From: Oscillospiraceae bacterium | GTDB lineage: Bacteria; Bacillota; Clostridia; Oscillospirales; Acutalibacteraceae | NCBI GenBank assembly: GCA_031268405.1 | Contig: JAIRXF010000018.1 | Span: forward strand, 1-49,959 | Direction: 5' to 3' | Length of the DNA: 49,959 nt | In this document: in pieces, positions 1 to 8,354 of the stretch | Numbering within the stretch: the first letter of the stretch is position 1 | Layout: each line of letters opens with the position of its first letter | The notes under the pieces: model-generated | The model's input: only the letters and a program-made list of their open reading frames with translations | The model's database searches: none | Told to the model about the DNA's origin: nothing | Translations under genes and position numbers: made by a program

Positions 1-186
1 TTGCTCGATACGGGGAAGGTTTAAGAGCAAAATTTATTGCGCAAATATCATCTAATTAAAAAAACAACCTCACCCTCCCCTTAGTTAACGGGGGGCTGCA
101 TTTTAAAAATTAATCAGTCAGGCAAAAGAAATAAAAAATTAGTAAATTCTCAGGGCCTGTTGGTGCAATCCTGAAATTATTTGGGC

Positions 187-216
187 TTTACATTTTTTAG
201 AATAATTTGATACAAT
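187..216 (+). promoter_or_regulatory. Probable sigma-A promoter for the nucleotide translocase gene
   Basis: A -35 TTTACA (187-192) and a -10 TACAAT (211-216) are separated by 18 nt. Transcription would start near 223, so the GTG at 223 that opens the longest reading frame cannot be the start codon. The next in-frame GTG, at 295 behind AGGAGAGG, fits instead. The -10 hexamer recurs at several other promoters in this window. The sequence before it (1-186) holds no gene I can support. Confidence 0.5.
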
Positions 217-294
217 GACTCTGTGTCGTTGCGAAGTGTCATCAGAAGTTTAAAATGTTTTGATTTTCAAATTTTATTTCAGGAGAGGATTTTA

Positions 295-1800
295 GTGATT
301 AAAGGGGGTAATGTAGCTGAGTTTGAAAAATTTGGCAAGTTACGTTCGCATATTTGGCCAATTTACCGCTGTGAAACGAAGAGATTTTTACCCGCAAGTC
401 TTATGATGTTTTGTGTGTTATTTATTTACACTTTAACTAGAGATCTTAAAGATACCATGCTTGTAAATGCTCCTGGAGCCGAACCTGCATGCATTTCTTC
501 GCTTAAAATTTATGGGGTTTTACCTGTAGCTTTTTTGTCTGTAGCTTTATTTGGGAAAATTACAAATAAATTTGGAGATATAAAAACTTTTTATATAACG
601 ATAACATCATTTCTTGTTTTTTACGTTTTTTTTGGTTTTGTTTTATATCCTATGTCTGATAAAATTCATCTCGGTGAAGCATGGGTGCAGAACATGCAAT
701 CTTGTTCGCCCCAAGTGATACACGATATTTGGCCGCTTTTAGCGAATTGGAGTTTTTCTTTATTTTATATTTTAACTGAGATTTGGAGTAGTTTGGTTCT
801 TAGTTTTTTATTTTGGCAAGTTGCAAATAAAGTAACCAAAAAAACAGAAGCCAAACGATTTTATACTTTGTTCGCATGTATAGGGAATCTTGCTTTGATT
901 TTATCGGGGTGTTTTGCAAAAATAACGATAGGTTTTAGTGACAATGTTCGAGTTATGATGCAAATGCTTGGTGTTCTAGTTGTTGGTTTAATTCTTATGA
1001 TGCTTCATTATTATATCGACAAAAAAGTTTTGTCAGATTCAGTTTTTATTAGTAAAAAAAGAGAAAGCAAGCCTACTTTAAATCAGAGCTTTAAATACAT
1101 TTTAAAATCGAAATATTTGTTTTTAATTGCCGTATTGGTTATTTCTTATGGAATTGCCATTAATATTTCAGAAGTTACGTGGAAAGAGCAAGGAAAACTT
1201 TTGCACGGATCAGAAGATAAGTTCAATAGCATGATGGCGGATCTTTCGATTATTACTGGATTTATTACAATTTTTATTACTGTGATTTGTGGAAATATCT
1301 TAAGAAGATGTAAGTGGAGAACTGCGGCTCTTATAACTCCTTTATCGGTTTTAATACTCGGGGGCATGTTTTTTGCGATGATATTTTATGAAAATTTTGT
1401 TGGAGTTAAAGCAAGATTCTTCACATTCAGTATTCTTGAAATTGTTGTTTGGATAGGGCTCGTGCAAGATGCAACAGCAAAAGGCATTAAATACTCGTTA
1501 TTTGATTGTACAAAACAAATGGCATACCGCTCTCTTGATAAAGAAACAAGAACTCACGGGCAAGCTGCTGTCGAAGTTGTTGGAGGAAGAGTGGGCAAAT
1601 CGCTTGGTTCCATTATCATTATAATTATAAGAACTGTGTGTGGTGGCAAGGTTCCCCTTTATTCTATAACTGGTTGGTTGGCTTTAATATTGGTTTTAGT
1701 GATTGCGGTTTGGTTTTGGTCTGTTATTAATTTAAGCAGAGACTATGAATTTTGGGATACCAAGAAATTTGAGAAGGAGACCCAAAAAATAGTAGCATAG
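295..1800 (+). CDS. tlc: ATP/ADP (nucleotide) translocase, Tlc/NTT family
   Basis: This is an integral membrane carrier of the Tlc family, which in Rickettsia, Chlamydia and plastids exchanges host ATP for ADP plus phosphate or imports nucleotides. The protein is about 501 residues, normal for the family, and is strongly hydrophobic with roughly 11-12 membrane segments. Family landmarks are visible: an N-terminal block with RDLKDTMLVNAPGAE near residue 50, a central FYTLFACIGNLALILSG block near residue 190, and a C-terminal LFDCTKQMAYRSLDKETR block followed by GGRVGKS near residues 402-436. I chose GTG 295 because AGGAGAGG lies 6 nt upstream; the longer frame from GTG 223 begins at the predicted transcription start. 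The gene stands alone behind its own promoter. Whether it carries ATP/ADP or other nucleotides cannot be told from sequence alone. Its presence argues for an obligate intracellular life. Confidence 0.93.
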   Translation: MIKGGNVAEFEKFGKLRSHIWPIYRCETKRFLPASLMMFCVLFIYTLTRDLKDTMLVNAPGAEPACISSLKIYGVLPVAFLSVALFGKITNKFGDIKTFYITITSFLVFYVFFGFVLYPMSDKIHLGEAWVQNMQSCSPQVIHDIWPLLANWSFSLFYILTEIWSSLVLSFLFWQVANKVTKKTEAKRFYTLFACIGNLALILSGCFAKITIGFSDNVRVMMQMLGVLVVGLILMMLHYYIDKKVLSDSVFISKKRESKPTLNQSFKYILKSKYLFLIAVLVISYGIAINISEVTWKEQGKLLHGSEDKFNSMMADLSIITGFITIFITVICGNILRRCKWRTAALITPLSVLILGGMFFAMIFYENFVGVKARFFTFSILEIVVWIGLVQDATAKGIKYSLFDCTKQMAYRSLDKETRTHGQAAVEVVGGRVGKSLGSIIIIIIRTVCGGKVPLYSITGWLALILVLVIAVWFWSVINLSRDYEFWDTKKFEKETQKIVA

Positions 1801-1854
1801 ATGATGCAGAACTTTTGTAGAAAATTTTATGTTTTGTATATTTTATCTGATGTT

Positions 1855-1883
1855 TTGCTATTTTGTATGATTTTTGTTACAAT
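1855..1883 (+). promoter_or_regulatory. Probable sigma-A promoter for uvrC
   Basis: TTGCTA (1855-1860) and TACAAT (1878-1883) are exactly 17 nt apart. The predicted transcript begins about 85 nt before the uvrC ATG and could also serve rsmD and the gene after it, since no other promoter was evident between them. Confidence 0.55.
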
Positions 1884-1973
1884 ATGAAGATGCGTGGATT
1901 TGCGTTGATTTTTAAACCATTATTTTGATCGAGTTTGTGGGGCATAGGATTTTTGTTATTTGGAGCGGAGTCT

Positions 1974-3845
1974 ATGCAAACATTAGCGTTTTTAAAAGAA
2001 AAATCAAGGAATCTTCCCATATTACCCGGTGTTTATATTATGAAATCTTGCGATTTGAAAGTGATTTATATTGGCAAAGCAAAATCGCTTAGAGATAGAG
2101 TTAGTCAGTACTTTAGACTAGATCTTGATGTTATTGGCAAGACCGAAAAAATGGTTCTTAGTGTAAATGATTTTTCTTATATAGTAACTAGCAGTGAATT
2201 TGAAGCTTTGGTGTTAGAATGCAGTTTAATAAAAAAATATAAACCAAAATATAACATTCTTTTAAAAGATGACAAAGGATATAGTTACGTAAAAATAACG
2301 AAAGAGTATTGGCCGCGTTTGACTTTTTCCAAAAAGAACTCTAAGGGCGACAAAGTTTGCAAATATCTTGGTCCTTATACAAGTTCTTTTTCTGTTAAAA
2401 AATCATTAGATGAGGCCAGGAAAATTTTTAAATTGCCCGTGTGCAATAGAAAATTTTTTGATAAAGACGATGAAAATTTATGGCGTACAAAAAGGCTAAA
2501 GCCATGTCTATATTATCATATAAATCAATGCGCGGCGCCTTGTTGTGGCAAAATAAGTCATGAAGATTATGTGGATTCTGTAAACGAAGCTATTAATTTT
2601 TTGGAAGGTCTTGATTATGAATGCATGAAGGATTTAAATTGCAAAATGAACATCGCTTCGCGAAATCTTGATTTTGAAAAAGCCGCTAAATTAAGAGATA
2701 AAATTTTTGCTTTGAAACAAATGAAAAAACGTCAAAATGTTGTTTCTGTGAAAGTGAAGAATCAAGATGTGATAGCTCTTTTCCCCGGGGGAGATGTTAC
2801 TTGTTTTGAAATTCTCAAAGTAAGAGAAGGTTTACTTTTAGATAAAGAAACGTTTTTTTTAAAACATATTGAAGAATTAAACTTTGCCAGAGAAGAATTC
2901 ATACAGCAGTATTATCAGGGCGACAAATTTGTACCACCGAGAATTACCTTAGATGCAGAAATTGACGGAATCGAAATGATTTCCAAGTGGCTTTCGTTAA
3001 AATTTAACAAAAAGATACTAGTTTCAGTGGCCAAAAGAGGAGAACAATTAAATCTTGTAAAATTGTGTCAAAGTAATGCAAGAGCAAGTTTTTTTGAAGA
3101 ATTTAAGAGCAAAAATAATATCTCTATAACAAGAAAACTCGAGAGATTTTTAAATCTTAATGTTCCTCCAAAATACATTGAATCTTACGATATTTCAAAT
3201 ATGGCCAATGAAAACAACGTAGGAGGCATGGTGGTTTTTGAAGATGGAAAGCCTCTTAGATCCAATTATAAAAAGTTTAAAATAGATTTAAAAATATATA
3301 AAAATGAGGGCGATTTTACCTGTAAACAGAACGATTATGCATCTATGTGTCAAATGATAGATAGAAGATTTAATGAATATGAAAAATCGAATTCTCAGAA
3401 TGGATTTGAAAGATTGCCGGATTTGATTTTTTTAGATGGGGGAAAGGGGCATGTTAGTTCGGTCGAAAAGCTTCTTAAAAAAAGAGGATACGAATTAATT
3501 CGAGTTTTTGGAATGTCCAAGGATAAAAAACATAAAACGAGCATGTTGACCACCAGTAAGAATGAAATAAATATCAAAGAAGACAGAGAAATTTTCTTAT
3601 TTATTTGTAGAATTCAAGAAGAAGTGCATCGTTTTACAATTGGATACCACAGAAGCAGAAGAAAAAATAAAATAAAAAGTTCGATTTTATCGGTACCAAA
3701 TGTTGGAGAAAAACGAGCAAAAATGTTGCTTGCAAAATTTGGTTCTTTGGAAAACATCAAAAAAGCTAAAACTTCAGAACTTGAACTAATTCCCGGCGTT
3801 ACCTCAAAAATTGCCAGAGATATATTGAATTTTCTTATGAATTAA
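1974..3845 (+). CDS. uvrC: UvrABC excinuclease subunit C
   Basis: UvrC makes both incisions around bulky DNA lesions after UvrA/UvrB damage recognition. At about 623 residues it is full length. The GIY-YIG nuclease domain is at the N-terminus (GVY at 19-21, YIG at 32-34). A cysteine-rich segment with C...PC...C..PCC lies around residues 155-192, matching the region reported to hold an iron-sulfur cluster. The UvrB-binding UVR motif (LDFEKAAKLRDKI) is near residues 229-245. The RNase H-like 5' endonuclease shows SYDISN near 404, DGGKGH near 488 and a conserved His near 552. A helix-hairpin-helix pair closes the protein. ATG 1974 is preferred over TTG 1935 because GGAG precedes it and the GIY-YIG domain starts at the usual distance. 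uvrA and uvrB are not in the window. Confidence 0.96.
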   Translation: MQTLAFLKEKSRNLPILPGVYIMKSCDLKVIYIGKAKSLRDRVSQYFRLDLDVIGKTEKMVLSVNDFSYIVTSSEFEALVLECSLIKKYKPKYNILLKDDKGYSYVKITKEYWPRLTFSKKNSKGDKVCKYLGPYTSSFSVKKSLDEARKIFKLPVCNRKFFDKDDENLWRTKRLKPCLYYHINQCAAPCCGKISHEDYVDSVNEAINFLEGLDYECMKDLNCKMNIASRNLDFEKAAKLRDKIFALKQMKKRQNVVSVKVKNQDVIALFPGGDVTCFEILKVREGLLLDKETFFLKHIEELNFAREEFIQQYYQGDKFVPPRITLDAEIDGIEMISKWLSLKFNKKILVSVAKRGEQLNLVKLCQSNARASFFEEFKSKNNISITRKLERFLNLNVPPKYIESYDISNMANENNVGGMVVFEDGKPLRSNYKKFKIDLKIYKNEGDFTCKQNDYASMCQMIDRRFNEYEKSNSQNGFERLPDLIFLDGGKGHVSSVEKLLKKRGYELIRVFGMSKDKKHKTSMLTTSKNEINIKEDREIFLFICRIQEEVHRFTIGYHRSRRKNKIKSSILSVPNVGEKRAKMLLAKFGSLENIKKAKTSELELIPGVTSKIARDILNFLMN

Positions 3846-3922
3846 TTTTTATTTTACCTTAAAATACATATCCACGGCGAATTGAATTTTGTTATTGAAA
3901 ATTTTAAAGGGGAGTGAAGAAT

Positions 3923-4453
3923 TTGAGAGTGGTTTCTGGAAGCAAAAAGGGAGGAAAAATAAAGATTCCAAAATCTTCACATATACGTCCTACGATCGAT
4001 AGAGTAAAAGAAGCTATTTTCAGTGCTTTGCAATTTAAAATCCAAGAAAAATCATTTCTTGATTTGTTTTCTGGGTCCGGGCAAATGGGAATAGAAGCGC
4101 TGAGTAGAGGAGCTAGCAGCGCAGTTTTTATCGACAATAGTTTTGAATCCATCAAAATAATAAAAAAAAACATATCTGATTTTGAGTTTGAAGACAAATC
4201 TAAAGTGTTTTTATCAGATGCCATCGAGTTTTTAGAAACCACTAATTTTAATTTTGACATAGCTTTTCTAGATCCTCCTTATGGCAGTGAAAATTTGAGT
4301 TTGATTTTATCTAGTCTTGCAAAAAAAATGAAACCGGGTGGGATTTTTGTTTGTGAAAATTCAAGAAATACAGTGGTTCCAGAAAATGTAAGAAATTTCT
4401 CCTTAAAAAAGCGCTATCACTATGGCGATATTTTAGTTACCATGTACAATTGA
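3923..4453 (+). CDS. rsmD: 16S rRNA (guanine966-N2)-methyltransferase RsmD
   Basis: RsmD methylates G966 of 16S rRNA on the assembled small subunit. The protein has about 176 residues, the usual family size. The SAM-binding motif reads DLFSGSGQMGIEAL near residues 43-57, and the catalytic N6/N2-methyltransferase motif is DPPYG near 117. The start is probably TTG 3923, 8 nt after AAGGGGAG; this gives MRVVSGSKKGG, the typical N-terminus, whereas the GTG at 3914 lies inside the Shine-Dalgarno. It follows uvrC by 77 nt and is read in the same direction as the small helical protein after it. In Firmicutes rsmD normally precedes coaD, which is absent here. Confidence 0.93.
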   Translation: MRVVSGSKKGGKIKIPKSSHIRPTIDRVKEAIFSALQFKIQEKSFLDLFSGSGQMGIEALSRGASSAVFIDNSFESIKIIKKNISDFEFEDKSKVFLSDAIEFLETTNFNFDIAFLDPPYGSENLSLILSSLAKKMKPGGIFVCENSRNTVVPENVRNFSLKKRYHYGDILVTMYN

Positions 4454-4487
4454 GTACAATCTTTTATTTTTTAAAAGGGGCGATAAT

Positions 4488-4931
4488 GTGAGGACTGAAG
4501 AATTGTTAACAGAGCTTGATAAAATTTTGGAAGAGGGTTGGAATTTGCCATTGGCCAAGGGTAAAATTATTATGGATGTTTTAGAAGCGAGAAGGGCGTT
4601 AAGAGAGATCAGAGTTTCTTTACCCGAAGAAGTTAAACAGGCGAAAGCCATAGCAAAAGATCGGAGCGATATAATAAGAAGAGCCTCAAAAGATGCTAAA
4701 TTGATAATAAAATCCGCCGAGGAACGTGCAGAGAAAATAATTGAGCATGATGAGCTTGTTGTGAGAGCGCGAGATAAAGCGCGAAAAATGGAAGAAAAAG
4801 CCAAGGAGGATGCTCAGATTTTGCGTATTGCCGCCCAGAAGTACGCATATGATATTTTCAAAAAAACCGATGAACTTTTAAGCAGTAATTTGAGAAATTT
4901 TAGACGCGATACCAAAGATTTAAAACTATAA
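4488..4931 (+). CDS. Small charged alpha-helical (coiled-coil) protein, function unknown
   Basis: A 147-residue soluble protein with no signal peptide or membrane segment. It is highly charged and predicted almost wholly helical, with a long Ala/Lys/Glu-rich stretch from about residue 40 to 125 that looks like a coiled coil and resembles V-type ATPase subunit H/E-like or DivIVA-like proteins. Clostridial genomes often carry a protein of this kind beside rsmD and coaD (from memory), which fits its position 34 nt after rsmD. GTG 4488 is preceded by AAAAGGGG at good spacing. I cannot assign a biochemical function; a role as a membrane- or division-associated scaffold is only a guess. Confidence 0.8.
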   Translation: MRTEELLTELDKILEEGWNLPLAKGKIIMDVLEARRALREIRVSLPEEVKQAKAIAKDRSDIIRRASKDAKLIIKSAEERAEKIIEHDELVVRARDKARKMEEKAKEDAQILRIAAQKYAYDIFKKTDELLSSNLRNFRRDTKDLKL

Positions 4932-5061
4932 AAATTATCTGAATTGTGTGTTATAAGAGTGTTTGTTTAAACAATTTGTAATTTTTATAAATAATTTTAA
5001 TTTTATTTTCAGATTTATTTTTGGTTTTAAAATTCATTTTAACAATTCAAATTTTAGATGT

Positions 5062-5090
5062 TTGCGATTAAAAAAACCTTGTGATACAAT
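5062..5090 (+). promoter_or_regulatory. Probable sigma-A promoter for tyrS
   Basis: TTGCGA (5062-5067) and TACAAT (5085-5090) are separated by 17 nt. It implies a leader of about 113 nt before tyrS. I looked in that leader for a T-box (conserved AGGGTGGNACCGCG and a specifier loop) and saw none, so tRNA-sensing control, common for clostridial tyrS, seems absent. Confidence 0.6.
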
Positions 5091-5209
5091 TCGGACGTTG
5101 AGTTGGTGTTAAAAATCGATGTGTGTTTTTGTGCTTTATGCCAACCGACAAAGTGTCAAGGCTTACAATTTTACACTGTACAATTATCTTATCTCGGGGG
5201 CTGACGATT

Positions 5210-6463
5210 TTGAATAATGAAGTTTTTTCTACATTAACTGAAAGAGGTTATATTTATCAATCAACAGATTTTGATGGAATTAAAAAAGCTCTGACATCTT
5301 CTAAATCAATAACTTTTTACTTGGGTATAGATCCAACGGCTGATAGTTTGCACATTGGGCATTTTTTTGCTTTGATGATGTTTAGGTATCTTCAAAATGC
5401 AGGACATCGAGGAGTTCTTGTTATCGGCGGCGCTACAGCTTTGATTGGTGATCCCAGCGGAAAAAGTGATATGCGAAAGATGCTTACAGAGGAGCAAGTC
5501 AAAAAAAATCTTCAAGAAGTAATTTCTTTAGTCGGGCGTTTTATTTGTGTTGATGGCAACAATCCCGCGATTATTAAAAACAATGCAGATTGGATTAATT
5601 CGCAGAGCTATGTTGATTTTATGCGTTGTGTGGGTGTTCATTTTAATGTTAACACAATGCTTCAAGCTGATGCCTATGCAAACAGATTAAAAAGCGGCGG
5701 TTTGACGTTTTTAGAGATGGGCTATATGCTAATGCAAGCATACGATTTTGTATATTTAAAAAAACAATGTGATTGCATATTACAAATAGGGGGCAGCGAC
5801 CAATGGGGTAATATCGTCGCGGGAACGACGCTTTATCGCAAGATGAAACACCTGAGTAAAGACGAAGATAAATCCAATATTTACGGGCTAACTTGCCCCT
5901 TACTTCTTACAAAAGATGGAAAAAAGATGGGCAAAACAGAACAAGGTACATTGTGGGTTGCACGAGATAAAACAATACCGTATGATTTTTATCAATATTT
6001 TTATAACGTTGATGATGAAAATGTTGAGATGTTGTTAAAATTATTTACTAAACTGGATTTAAACGAAATTTCATCGATGTGTAAGTCCGATATTTTATTG
6101 TCCAAAAAAACAATGGCGTACGAAATTACATCGCTTGTGCACGGTAAAAAAGAGGCCGACAAGGTTGTTGATGCCACAAACACTCTTTTTGGGAGCAAAA
6201 CCAATACAGAAAATCTTCCATTTGTTGAGATTTCTTTGGCGGATTTAAAAGACGGGATGCTTTTAATAGATTTAATGTATTTGGTTGATTTTTTGCCATC
6301 TAAATCTGAAGGAAGGAGAATGATTATACAGAACGCAATTTCTCTTGATGATGAAAAGATTTTTGATATTAACACCATTGTTTCTAAAAAGGAATTTGAA
6401 AAGGGCTATGTGATTGTTAAGCGAGGGAAAAAGAATTTCCTTAAAATCATTGCTAAAAAGTGA
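5210..6463 (+). CDS. tyrS: Tyrosyl-tRNA synthetase
   Basis: Class I aminoacyl-tRNA synthetase that charges tRNA-Tyr. The protein has about 417 residues. The Rossmann catalytic core shows LGIDPTADSLHIGH (residues ~38-51) and the bacterial version of the KMSKS loop, KKMGKTEQG (near 238-246). The GGSDQWGN tyrosine-tRNA synthetase block is also present. An S4 RNA-binding domain occupies roughly residues 355-417. The annotated start is TTG 5210: CGGGGG lies 9 nt upstream and the resulting MNNEVFSTLTERGYI matches the normal N-terminus. The frame is open back to 5123, but the extra 29 residues have no family counterpart. Confidence 0.96.
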   Translation: MNNEVFSTLTERGYIYQSTDFDGIKKALTSSKSITFYLGIDPTADSLHIGHFFALMMFRYLQNAGHRGVLVIGGATALIGDPSGKSDMRKMLTEEQVKKNLQEVISLVGRFICVDGNNPAIIKNNADWINSQSYVDFMRCVGVHFNVNTMLQADAYANRLKSGGLTFLEMGYMLMQAYDFVYLKKQCDCILQIGGSDQWGNIVAGTTLYRKMKHLSKDEDKSNIYGLTCPLLLTKDGKKMGKTEQGTLWVARDKTIPYDFYQYFYNVDDENVEMLLKLFTKLDLNEISSMCKSDILLSKKTMAYEITSLVHGKKEADKVVDATNTLFGSKTNTENLPFVEISLADLKDGMLLIDLMYLVDFLPSKSEGRRMIIQNAISLDDEKIFDINTIVSKKEFEKGYVIVKRGKKNFLKIIAKK

Positions 6464-6579
6464 GTCATTAAAGAATTATTATGTATTAATAAGGTCCTAT
6501 CTTCAAAACGAAACGTTTGCTAAGTCACATTATCATTTTAAGACACGGGTGCAATAAAATGAACGGATTTTGGGAGAGT

Positions 6580-6608
6580 TTGACCTTGTTGTTTTTTTGT
6601 GGTAAAAT
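6580..6608 (+). promoter_or_regulatory. Probable sigma-A promoter for tRNA-Ser
   Basis: TTGACC (6580-6585) and TAAAAT (6603-6608) with a 17-nt spacer lie about 43 nt upstream of the mature tRNA end, close to consensus for a strongly expressed stable RNA. Confidence 0.65.
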
Positions 6609-6651
6609 CACACTGTTGTAGTGCTTTGGCGTGTACATTAAATTTTAGAAT

Positions 6652-6742
6652 GGAGAAGTACTCAAGTGGCTGAAGAGGCGCCCCTGCTAAGGGTGTAGGT
6701 CGGGAAACCGGCGCGAGGGTTCAAATCCCTCCTTCTCCGCCA
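6652..6742 (+). tRNA. tRNA-Ser (anticodon GCU)
   Basis: A 91-nt class II tRNA with a long variable arm. The acceptor stem GGAGAAG pairs with CTTCTCC at 6732-6738. The anticodon stem CGCCC/GGGTG (one G-U pair) encloses the loop CTGCTAA with anticodon GCT at 6686-6688, reading AGC/AGU serine codons. The variable arm pairs GTCGG with CCGGC-like bases, and the T arm reads GAGGG-TTCAAAT-CCCTC. The discriminator is G and CCA is encoded in the DNA (6740-6742). It stands alone, not in a tRNA cluster. Confidence 0.97.
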
Positions 6743-7092
6743 ATATTTTAGGGCTTTTTTGCCAGATATCAGAATTGAAATTATATAATCTGATTTGAAA
6801 AATTAAAAGGAATCTTAATTTTAGCTTTCAAGTGGCGAGTGTAATTTTTGAGTATTGTATAAAAATACCTTCAAGATAAGATTGGGAAATTGTTTATTGA
6901 TTGCAAATAAAATTTTAAAGCACTGTGGCTTTACAGTAGATTTGCCTTTGGGTTTATCAATGTCAAATCATAATTTATGATCAAAATTTTAAATCAGATA
7001 TATTAATTAATTTTTTGAAAAGTTTGAAATAAAACAGTCGCTGGTGTTTTTTATAAAATTAGAACTTATTTTAGAATTAATTAGTCGTACAA
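6743..7092. other. AT-rich spacer between tRNA-Ser and the end of ftsW
   Basis: About 350 nt with stop codons in all frames. I see no gene, tRNA or convincing terminator. A short GGC-TTTTTT-GCC element just after the tRNA (about 6770-6783) could form only a three-pair stem and is not called a terminator. Confidence 0.5.
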
Positions 7093-8313
7093 TCACTTTT
7101 CAAGTTTTGAGCTTCTAGATATAGATAAAATTATCCCCATCTGCGCCATGAGCATAACAAGTGCGGTTCCTCCGTAACTAAAAAATGGTAGGCTTATTCC
7201 TGTATTGGGGATTGTATTTGTAACGACGAAAATATTTAAAATTACTTGAAGTCCAACTTGAGCCGTTAATCCAATTCCTAAAAGCGCACCGAATTTATTT
7301 TTTGCTCTCATGGAGATAATTATTCCACGCCAAATTAGCATTGCAAATAGTATTAGTATTATAAGAGCCCCGATGAATCCTAGTTCTTCGCATACTACAG
7401 AAAAGATAAAATCGTTTTGTGGTTCTGGAATAAATAAGTATTTTTGTCTTGATTTGCCAAGTCCTAAACCCCATAAACCCCCGGAACCTATGGCGTAAAG
7501 TCCTTGTCTTGTTTGCCAAGTATCTGTTGTTGAATTAAACGGGTCAAGCCACCCCACGACTCTTTCATTTGCATACGAAAGTTTATTTGAAAGAACCAAA
7601 AAGGCTACTCCCGCGAGCGCTGCTGCAAAAACGAGTCCAAACCATCGAAGTTTGATCCCCCCAATGTATAACATTCCGCCACATAAAAGAATTATAATTA
7701 TCAAACAAGAAATGTGAGGTTCTAGGTACAACAAAAACGCTGTGGTGCTCAAAATAAGAGCATATGGAAGTACTCCGTACCTAAAAGTTCCCATTTTTTT
7801 AAAATTTTTAGAAATAGTATGGGAGAACGATAAGACTATGGCGAATTTTGTGATTTCAGAAGCTTGAAAACTAACAGGACCCAATGTTATCCAGCGATGA
7901 ACTTCATTTTTAACCGGCATAAACAGAACTGAAATAAGTAAAATAAACGATAAACAAAGAATGGGTGTTGCCAATTTTTTTAACTTGTTATAATCAAAAA
8001 AGGAAACTAAAAATAAGACAACTACGCCCAAAATTGCCCATATAAGTTGATTTCTTATAAAAAAATAGCTGTCTCCGTTTTGATAATAATAGGCGTTAAA
8101 AAAGGACGCTGAGAATAGCATTATTAGGCCGACTACCAACAAAATCAGTGTTAGCATGCAAAACGTTGCATCCAGGCCTGATCTTATAGAAATTTCTTTT
8201 ATATTTTTTTTCAAAGTTTTCTTCTTGTTAAGTCTTGCTTTGTTGAGTGCTATTTTTTTTGAAGTAGAGATTTTAATTTTTTCACTAAAAACATTGGATT
8301 TTGTTTCTCTCAT
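7093..8313 (-). CDS. ftsW: SEDS-family peptidoglycan polymerase FtsW (or SpoVE)
   Basis: A SEDS glycosyltransferase that polymerises lipid II at the septum with its partner PBP. The protein has 406 residues and about ten membrane helices. Signature blocks include GSGGLWGLGLGKSRQ and PEPQNDFIFSVVCEELG near residues 275-312, and the C-terminal LPFFSYGGTALV near 375. An unusual Lys-rich cytoplasmic N-terminus of nearly 50 residues precedes the first helix. ATG 8311-8313 follows GGAGG on the minus strand. It is the last gene of the mra cluster, directly after mraY. In B. subtilis the gene at this place is spoVE, and with sigK and spoIIP retained here, a sporulation role is possible. A second SEDS gene (40446-41630) is the likelier RodA. 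Confidence 0.92.
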   Translation of the reverse strand: MRETKSNVFSEKIKISTSKKIALNKARLNKKKTLKKNIKEISIRSGLDATFCMLTLILLVVGLIMLFSASFFNAYYYQNGDSYFFIRNQLIWAILGVVVLFLVSFFDYNKLKKLATPILCLSFILLISVLFMPVKNEVHRWITLGPVSFQASEITKFAIVLSFSHTISKNFKKMGTFRYGVLPYALILSTTAFLLYLEPHISCLIIIILLCGGMLYIGGIKLRWFGLVFAAALAGVAFLVLSNKLSYANERVVGWLDPFNSTTDTWQTRQGLYAIGSGGLWGLGLGKSRQKYLFIPEPQNDFIFSVVCEELGFIGALIILILFAMLIWRGIIISMRAKNKFGALLGIGLTAQVGLQVILNIFVVTNTIPNTGISLPFFSYGGTALVMLMAQMGIILSISRSSKLEK

Positions 8314-8354
8314 TTTACCTCCCTAAAAACAAATGTATTGGATTTATTTAAAAT

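Noticed and set aside
74..100. C-rich/G-rich hairpin that could be a terminator of an upstream gene
   Set aside because: The stem is only about four to five pairs around TTAGTTAAC and no U run follows directly.
223..294. Longer N-terminus of the translocase from GTG 223
   Set aside because: It coincides with the predicted transcription start, has no Shine-Dalgarno and adds non-conserved residues; GTG 295 has AGGAGAGG.
5091..5209. T-box leader upstream of tyrS
   Set aside because: Neither the conserved T-box sequence nor an antiterminator/terminator pair can be seen in the 113-nt leader.
7310..7498. Plus-strand and alternative-frame ORFs inside ftsW, mraY, PBP, rsmI, polC and others
   Set aside because: They lie within well-conserved genes on another frame, lack ribosome-binding sites and have no protein-like conservation.
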